This document shows, piece after piece, positions 49,501-64,000 of a stretch of DNA of 64,000 nt; position 1 is the first letter of the stretch; each line of letters begins with the position of its first letter. Source of the stretch: Odontesthes bonariensis (Eukaryota; Chordata; Actinopteri; Atheriniformes; Atherinopsidae); contig NC_134509.1 of the NCBI RefSeq assembly GCF_027942865.1, forward strand, positions 33,654,197-33,718,196, given 5' to 3'. The notes beneath the pieces are model-generated. The model made no database searches. It was not told where the DNA came from and saw nothing but the letters and a program-made list of their open reading frames with translations. Made by a program: the position numbers and the translations under genes.

Positions 49501-52500
49501 AGGCTCCTTCCCCAGCAGAGAGGTGACGTTCCACGTCCCAAGAGCCAGCTTCAGTAGCCGAGGATCAGACCGCCATGGTCTCCGCCTTCGGGTGCAATGT
49601 GAGCTGTGAGGAAAGGCTTGTATGAATCGGTAAAAAGCTAATCTAAACCTTCATTTGACCGCAAAAGCAGACACTGGAGTGGTAGTGCACTGATCTTATG
49701 TGCAGTGACACCTGCACAAATATGAGAGTCAAGAGTCATAAGTAGACAAAATTGTTTCTTCGATGCTTTGTTGGGTTCTTGTGAATACGTCTGAAACAAC
49801 ACATTATGGCTTTGGCTTTAAAGTCCAAGGTGAGACACAAAAAGATGAAAGGATACATATAGGCAGGACTCAGGAGCCAGATGCTGGTAACATGACTGCT
49901 GGTTATTAGTTTGAAATGACATTTTTGTCAACACTTTATGCCACAGTTTTTATATATTCTATGAGTGACTTTTTTTCTCTTTTGAGAAACTCGTTTCAAG
50001 CATAGACCCAGAACCTTTTTACAATTGAAGTTTTGAGCCATATTGTCTCCTTGTCCTCCCTGCAGCTCATCCACCAACATGTAATCGACACCTCCCTGCT
50101 GTACAGGAGGGAATTCGGACGGAAGTTTAAGCTGAAGGTTCTGGCGGAGACGATACTTAAGTGAGTTCTCGTCTCTCGGTCTCTGTGATCTTCTCTCACC
50201 CACCACGGGTTATAATTAGATTTTCTCTTCACATCCCAGGAGGCAAATTCAGACGGAAGACAAGAACGGTCATAATCCCACCGAGGATGCTGTGGCAGCC
50301 CTGGAGCTGGCTCAGTACTTTATCAAAACAGGACCTCTTAAGGTAGCTTAAACTGCCCCCCTCTCTGTCGGATAATAACCCAACAAAAAACAAAACACAG
50401 ATAACAAATGAGCAAATATTTCCTGCTCCCTCTCTATCAGGTGGTGGAGCTTCATCTGGAGGATCTGTGGGGATACATAATAGAAGAAGAGTCCTCTGAC
50501 TGCACATCTGCACCAGCACCAAGTTACAGGTACGACATATTAAACCATCTCTGTTCTTCTGTTTCATTTCCATCCACATCTCTGACATTAGCTGCAACAT
50601 GAGTTGGATTAAGCGGGTATAGAAAATGGATGAATGGAAATCGTGAAGCCATAATGTGAAACCCACCTCACCTCACACCCGGCTGTCTGACAGATTCCCC
50701 ATCGTTCTTGCTTGTGCAGGTTTGCTGACATACTGCAGACACTCGGCCGGTCTGTGGCCTTTTCAGGGAAGCGCGCTGACATTTCACTGGATCTGTCAAA
50801 CCAGCACTGGTACGGCTCTGACAAGGAGGTGAGAAGTGAAATGTAATAGCTTTTCTCCGCTTGACCGATATGTTAGACATTACCGACTTCCTCTGCATTA
50901 TGTTCTAATTGTATCAAGGCATCTCATTACGATGTATAATCTTTCATGTCAAATGTCATTTTTGGGGGCAATCTGTGGCGTAGTGGGTACAGCAGACGCC
51001 CCATGTACAGAGGCTATAGTCCTCGTTACAGCTGGCCCCGGTTCGAATCCCGCATCGGACGGCCCCTTGCTGTGTGTTATTCCCCCTCTCTCCGCACCCT
51101 GCTTCCTGTCTCTCTTCACTGTCCTATATAATAAAGGCATAAAAACTCCATTTTTGGTTAAATGTACACCAGCAGCGTGTAACATCGGCTGCTTTTTCTT
51201 TCACTTGCTCCATGTATTCTTTCTTGTTTGCCCTCACTGTCCTCTCCTGAACTCTTCCTCCTCTTCCGCCTGAATCCTCTCTTCTGTAGGTGTTGGCATC
51301 TTTCAGGAAACAGACAAAGAGTTCATACCTCTCTGTCCTCCAGTTTTCTTCCGTCGCAGCCCACCTGACGAGGCGCTTCCCTCATCAGGAGCAGCTCCAC
51401 CGGAAAGTGAGGAATTCAACTTGTCTTGTATTTTTGCACGTGGGGTTCGGATGTACAACTCGCTGTGTTTATCAGTGGTGGAGGAAGTACTGAAGTGTAG
51501 TACTTAAGTAAAAGTATAAATACCCAGCAAAATATATACTTAAGTAAAAGTAGAAGTACTGCATCAAAACTCCTACTTAAGTAAAAGTCATAAGTACTGA
51601 CTTTTAAATTTACTTTAAGTATTAAAAGTAAAAGTACTCGCGCTATTGGTTGTCTTTCAATGTCTAGGCCATTTTGATGAAGAATGCAGGTATAGCTACT
51701 GGTAATACTTAGGCCTCTACAGAAGTCACTGTTAGTAAAAACTATGAGCAACATTGAAGCTGACAGAGCCACCTGATTGGTTTAAACATATTTTTGTGTA
51801 GGCAACGTTATGGCGAAACTGCATTTATAAAATGTAACGAGTAACAACACATATTGTAGAAATGTAGTGGAGTAGAAAGTATAGATAATAGCTGCAAAAT
51901 GTAATGGAGTAAAAGTCAAAAGTATGCATTATTATTTTTACTTAAGTAAAGTACAAATACGGAAAAATTTACTTAAGTACAGTAACGAAGTAAAAATACT
52001 CCGTTACATTCCACCACTGGTGTTTATCCTGCAGGTATGTGCAGATCTTCGGGATATGTGTGTGGTGTTTGCCGGGCCGCTCCCTGCAGGTTTCACGAAG
52101 AGGGAAGTGAGGCAGCTGTTTCGCTGCTGTGGCCCAGTTAGGAAGATCCAAATGTTGAACACAAGTTTCAGAGTAACAATCTATTTTTATTTCTGTCAAC
52201 GCTTACTACTTAATATTTTGTTTTTGGTTGAGCTTCATTATTTTCTCACGATGTTTGGTTTCTAGGTTCATGCAGAGGTGGAGTTTGACCTACTGGAAGG
52301 AGCAATGCTTGCTTTAAAAACTCTGAATGGACTCTGCATGTTGGGCCAGCCCATCAAGGTATCTCTTCCTCTTTTCTTTTTGTCCTCTTACCTTCTTTAA
52401 CATTTCTTACGCTTTACATCACAGTTTTCCCAGAGCGTGTTGAGAGTAAAGTTTCTTTTATTCTAGGTGCAGAGGCCGATGTGTGAGTCGATGCTAGACT

Positions 52501-54116
52501 TGGATCTGAATCTTGACGCTCTGCTGGGTGACACTCTGAATACCAATCACCTCTACGCTGCCAAACTAAGTCAGCATATTGTTGAGTACGTAAGGTTTAA
52601 TGGACACGCACTCGACGCAAAATGTTCCGGTGTCAACGGGTCGCTACCTTCTAAAATAAATGGGAAACAGTTGCAGCGCCCTGCGACCTCGTCTAAACTG
52701 TCCGAGGAAAATGTCCGAGAGACGTTCGGCCGCTTCGGTGCGGTGGAGAGCGTCGTCCTGCCCGCCAAATTTGAAAAACGTGCAAGACACGCATGCATAA
52801 GTGAGTTAAAGCTACATTATCTGTTGGTCAGCAAGTGTAGGAGTTCACAGTTTGTGTACATTTCTGTCTGCTTAACAGAGTTTGAGAGTTCAGAGGGCAA
52901 GCACGCAGCCCTCAGCTCTTCGGAGGATCTGCTGAAGGACAACTACCTAATCTGTCCATCCCTGACTCCTCCTCACTTACCTTCATGGGTCGCCGTGACA
53001 ACTGCATCGACTACAATAGACGCAGGTGGGGTGGCGGCTGAGGAACAGAGGACAGCCCGCATGAACAACAGTTCTGAGGTGCGGATAAGATTGTGCAGAT
53101 TCTCAAACATTTACCTCTCGTGAATTCAAGTAATCTTTTAAATTAATTTTTTTTCTAGCAACAGATGGTTTTAAAGATATGGTTTTGATGGGATGGTTTG
53201 GTTTCATCTGGTTACAACCCAGTTCAAACATAGCTGGGATAGTTATGACTCCCAGCCTTCGTCTGTCCTCACAACAAACTCTTTCAGACAGTAAAATCTG
53301 AGCATTTTAGATACAACTTGGCTTTTGGGTGTTATTTGTGGTGAGGATAGCAGTTCAGAAGTGATACTCATCCATTCTGATGGGGCTGGAGAGGATTTGT
53401 CTGGAGAAACCATCTCATGAAAATGTAATCACTGTCAAAAGGGCTTGAGCAACAGTCTGAACGCTTTTGAGCAGGTGAGGTTTCAGTTTGACTAAACGTT
53501 CCTCACATGAAGGGAATTGTACAACACAAAAGTGTGTGTGTGTAGAAAGTGAAGGAGTCCCGACTTCCACGTTACACTTTGTTGTAGCTCATTTTACCAG
53601 AAAGGTTCACAGTTCCATAAGTTGGCATGCGCAGCTTCCAAATCCAAAGGGTGTTGAATAGTTTGGATGTTTCACAACCTGACCTTTAAAAAACTGGAAT
53701 TTCAGTTGTTTTGGTCAAGTGGCAGCAGGAGAAAGCTAAGAAATTGGATGTTTTAAGAGTCCAGTTTGAACTGAAGTGCATCTTTTGCTTTGAAAAACAA
53801 ACACTCCTGATATGCAATGATCACCCCAACATGGAATATTTCTAGGATCAGGAAATGGATCTCATGATGAAGAAGCTGGACCGCCGGCTTGAGAAGGTGT
53901 TCAGGTTCCTCCCCGGTGGCACCTTGTCCGTGGTATTGCTGCTCGGACAGGCAAGGTAAAACTGTACCAGTGTTAGTCATGACTCATTGTCCAGTTTGAT
54001 ATTTCTGAACAACATTCTGCCTGTTTTTTTTTTTTCCTTTTCCTAGCACAAATGGTCACCATCCAGGTTTGTGTCTATTGGACGTTAAACGAGGGCCTAA
54101 GGAAAAAGGAGAATAA
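44252..54116 (+). CDS. rexo5: RNA exonuclease 5 (REXO5/NEF-sp)
   Basis: Orthologue of human REXO5, a nuclear/nucleolar DEDDh 3'-5' RNA exonuclease followed by two RRM domains. Eighteen exons: 44252-44508, 44663-44789, 44887-44998, 45206-45313, 45753-45841, 46280-46395, 46906-47044, 50066-50160, 50240-50342, 50441-50529, 50720-50828, 51290-51406, 52035-52172, 52266-52358, 52467-52800, 52879-53078, 53846-53955, 54047-54116; 801 aa with phases consistent throughout. The start is ATG 44252 (MEPSSSSS), followed by a basic segment (RKKRKNRE). ExoI: YGLDCEM. Exo[15 protein letters not shown]. The third Asp lies near [19 protein letters not shown]. Exo[21 protein letters not shown]1 starts [20 protein letters not shown]; a second RRM-like part is encoded by 52467-52900. 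Introns hold a Rex3 LINE, a SINE and a hAT MITE. Confidence 0.95.
46442..46499. repeat. (AC)n microsatellite in a rexo5 intron
   Basis: An uninterrupted dinucleotide run of about 29 units, about 45 bp after a rexo5 splice donor. Confidence 0.98.
46541..46676. repeat. 68-bp tandem duplication
   Basis: The unit beginning GGAGGGGGTCTGCAGAAGCC at 46541 is repeated from 46609 with almost no changes, directly after the (AC)n tract and before a LINE-like tail. The near identity implies a recent event. Confidence 0.9.
46664..46760 (-). repeat. LINE/SINE 3'-tail fragment
   Basis: A run of TTCAA repeats is followed by TTTTTATTTATATAGCGCCA, a frequent 3' end of teleost LINE-related repeats in inverse orientation. 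Confidence 0.5.
47137..49608 (-). mobile_element. Rex3-type (RTE clade) non-LTR retrotransposon in rexo5 intron 7
   Basis: Encodes (minus strand) an AP-endonuclease-like part ([19 protein letters not shown]) and a reverse transcriptase with [12 protein letters not shown] and the active site [13 protein letters not shown]. The C-terminal part includes [18 protein letters not shown] and [20 protein letters not shown]. The 3' end is a short GATG tandem repeat on the minus strand (ATCC/CATC on the plus strand, 47137-47150), a known Rex3 hallmark. A 15-bp target duplication with one mismatch flanks it: AGGAAAGGTTTGTAT (47122-47136) and AGGAAAGGCTTGTAT (49609-49623). Several stops and frameshifts split the coding region, so this copy is probably inactive. 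It lies antisense to rexo5. Confidence 0.88.
50964..51145 (+). repeat. tRNA-derived SINE in a rexo5 intron
   Basis: Box A-like TGGCGTAGTGGG and a perfect box B GGTTCGAATCC about 45 bp apart, then a CCCCCTCTCTCCGCACCCTG segment and an A-rich end. Same family as 25737-25880. Confidence 0.8.
51473..52019. mobile_element. hAT-type MITE directly upstream of a rexo5 splice acceptor
   Basis: Begins CAGTGGTGGAGGAAGTACT and ends with the inverse TTCCACCACTG. The interior is rich in ACTTAAGTA motifs. The exact 8-bp duplication GTGTTTAT flanks it (51465-51472 and 52020-52027). The right copy lies inside the short tract before the acceptor AG at 52033-52034. Confidence 0.92.
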
Positions 54117-54155
54117 ACCAAAGTCTCCCATCAGATCATGGAATGAACTTCCTAA

Positions 54156-54161
54156 AATAAA
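54156..54161 (+). terminator. rexo5: rexo5 poly(A) signal
   Basis: AATAAA 40 bp after the rexo5 TAA stop. This gives a very short 3' UTR before the convergent parn gene. Confidence 0.6.
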
Positions 54162-54489
54162 ACATTTAATGATACTTTGAACTGTTTTGCTGAAATAGCC
54201 AAGAAGTTTTTTTTGTATCTTTTCTTTTTACAACAAAGACTTAAGTTGATTAATGTACATCAAATGACTCATTTATGTTTTGAGCCCCATGTCTTAGGAT
54301 ATGCCATTACAACTGCCCAGAAGTCGAGTTTTGTATAATTCTGCTCGTCTTAATTCATACAATTATTCCAGATGTTCACAACATTAAATATATCCTAATG
54401 AACTCATTTCAGTGACATTTGTACCATGGTTTTCAGTGTAGCAGTTAGAGAACAGAAGAAAAAAATAAATTCAAATCTCAGAAACAGAT

Positions 54490-55443
54490 GATCAAGAAAC
54501 ATTCTTTAATTTTTCCCCCATTTAAAAAGGAAATATTTAAGGATTTTTATACTTTATACAAAAATGTATCCGTCTTCTTAACGTTTACAACTTCTGTATT
54601 ACAAGATACTCTGACGTTGTCACAGGTTGACACAGTTACAAAAAAAAAAAAAAAAAAATGAACACAAAAAGGCAAAGAAAAACATTTCTGTACAAAAAAA
54701 AGAAAAGAAAAACAAGCACCTTTTATGAAGGATCAGAATGCCACCAACAATATCAAATAATCATTGATGAGCTTACAGGGGTCTGTTAAAACTGGAGAAG
54801 TTGACCACTTAACCTTATTTTAAAATGAGAAAATATGACTGCATTAAAATACTAAGTGACCCTGACACTGTAAAGTACGGGACCCGTCGAGTGGCATTTT
54901 CATCATTTTATGAACCAATTCACAGGAAACTACACTAGAGAAAACGTACAGCTCCCTTCACATGCACAAACTTGCACACAACTCGCACTCAATATAAGAC
55001 TGATTAGAGGTGACCGTTGTTAAAATTTATGAATATATCCAAAGTGAATGCATGATTGGATGGCAGATTCCAGTCTGAACGCATCACGGTATAAATGAAA
55101 AAAAAAAAAAAAAAAAAAAAAAATCCTGTAGCTTCTATTTCCAAGATAACCAGGAGTTATTTACGTGTGCGTTAACGCAGAGGAGGTGCCTGCTCCTCTG
55201 GTGTCAGATCAAAATATGGCAGCTGTCGTTATGGCTTGTGTTCTCTTTAAATAGTTGAGTCAAGTAGCTTGGCTGGTAGCTTTGGACACTGCATCCACAG
55301 CTTTGAGTGAACAAATGAATTTAGGGCATGAAAGCAGTCCCGGTGCTGTAGGATCCCGAAGGAGAGCGCCCCCAAGTGCTTAGGAAGAGACCCTGAGCAG
55401 GAGCCCATTGTGGGACAATGGCCTCGCTGCTCCTCACCTCTCG
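54490..55443 (-). other. parn: Probable long 3' UTR of parn
   Basis: The parn stop codon ends at 55444. A minus-strand ATTAAA (plus TTTAAT at 54503-54508) is a candidate poly(A) signal, implying a 3' UTR of about 0.95 kb that stops about 330 bp short of the rexo5 signal. The stretch contains long A-runs on the plus strand (54641-54658, 55101-55122). Confidence 0.4.
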
Positions 55444-63963
<8,520 letters not shown>

Positions 63964-64000
63964 CTGGAGATAAGAGTGAAAGATATGAATAATGCAAAGG

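Overview
This is vertebrate genomic DNA, almost certainly from a teleost fish. Its genes are split into many short exons with GT/AG introns. The intervening DNA is AT-rich and full of fish repeats: hAT elements and MITEs, Tc1/mariner-like elements, a Rex3/RTE LINE, L2-type LINEs and tRNA-derived SINEs. No bacterial or viral gene organisation is present.

Five host genes can be reconstructed exon by exon. From left to right: axin1 (minus strand, 788-11063 plus 5' UTR exons up to about 12.2 kb; its 3' DIX-domain exons lie off the left edge); thumpd1 (minus, 34381-37525, 321 aa); eri2 (minus, 38391-43062, about 723 aa); rexo5 (plus, 44252-54116, 801 aa); and parn (minus, 55444-63963; its 5' half lies off the right edge). 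eri2 and rexo5 are head to head about 1.2 kb apart. rexo5 and parn are tail to tail. The human orthologues of all five lie on chromosome 16p, and THUMPD1-ERI2-REXO5 are also neighbours there, so the block looks like conserved synteny. eri2, rexo5 and parn all encode DEDD-type 3'-5' exonucleases and thumpd1 is a tRNA-acetylation adaptor, so 34-64 kb is an RNA-processing neighbourhood. axin1 is a Wnt destruction-complex scaffold.

The stretch between axin1 and thumpd1 (about 12.3-34.3 kb) has no gene I can identify. It holds a palindromic TTAA-type MITE (14.9-15.4 kb), a tetranucleotide microsatellite (18.13-18.21 kb), three orphan exon-like signals on the minus strand, a nested stack of transposons (25.2-29.5 kb) and a truncated LINE (30.4-31.0 kb).

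The most informative structures are the nested elements. Two copies of one BED-finger hAT element occur, at 25176-29022 and 56827-61059. Each carries different later insertions, so each serves as an empty-site control for the other. Several elements keep exact target-site duplications. One hAT MITE ended up 15 bp from a rexo5 splice acceptor. An element in an axin1 intron carries a THAP zinc finger on one strand and decayed exons resembling the P2X7 cytoplasmic (ballast) domain on the other. I see no clear undescribed functional system; the noteworthy material is transposon biology and gene structure.
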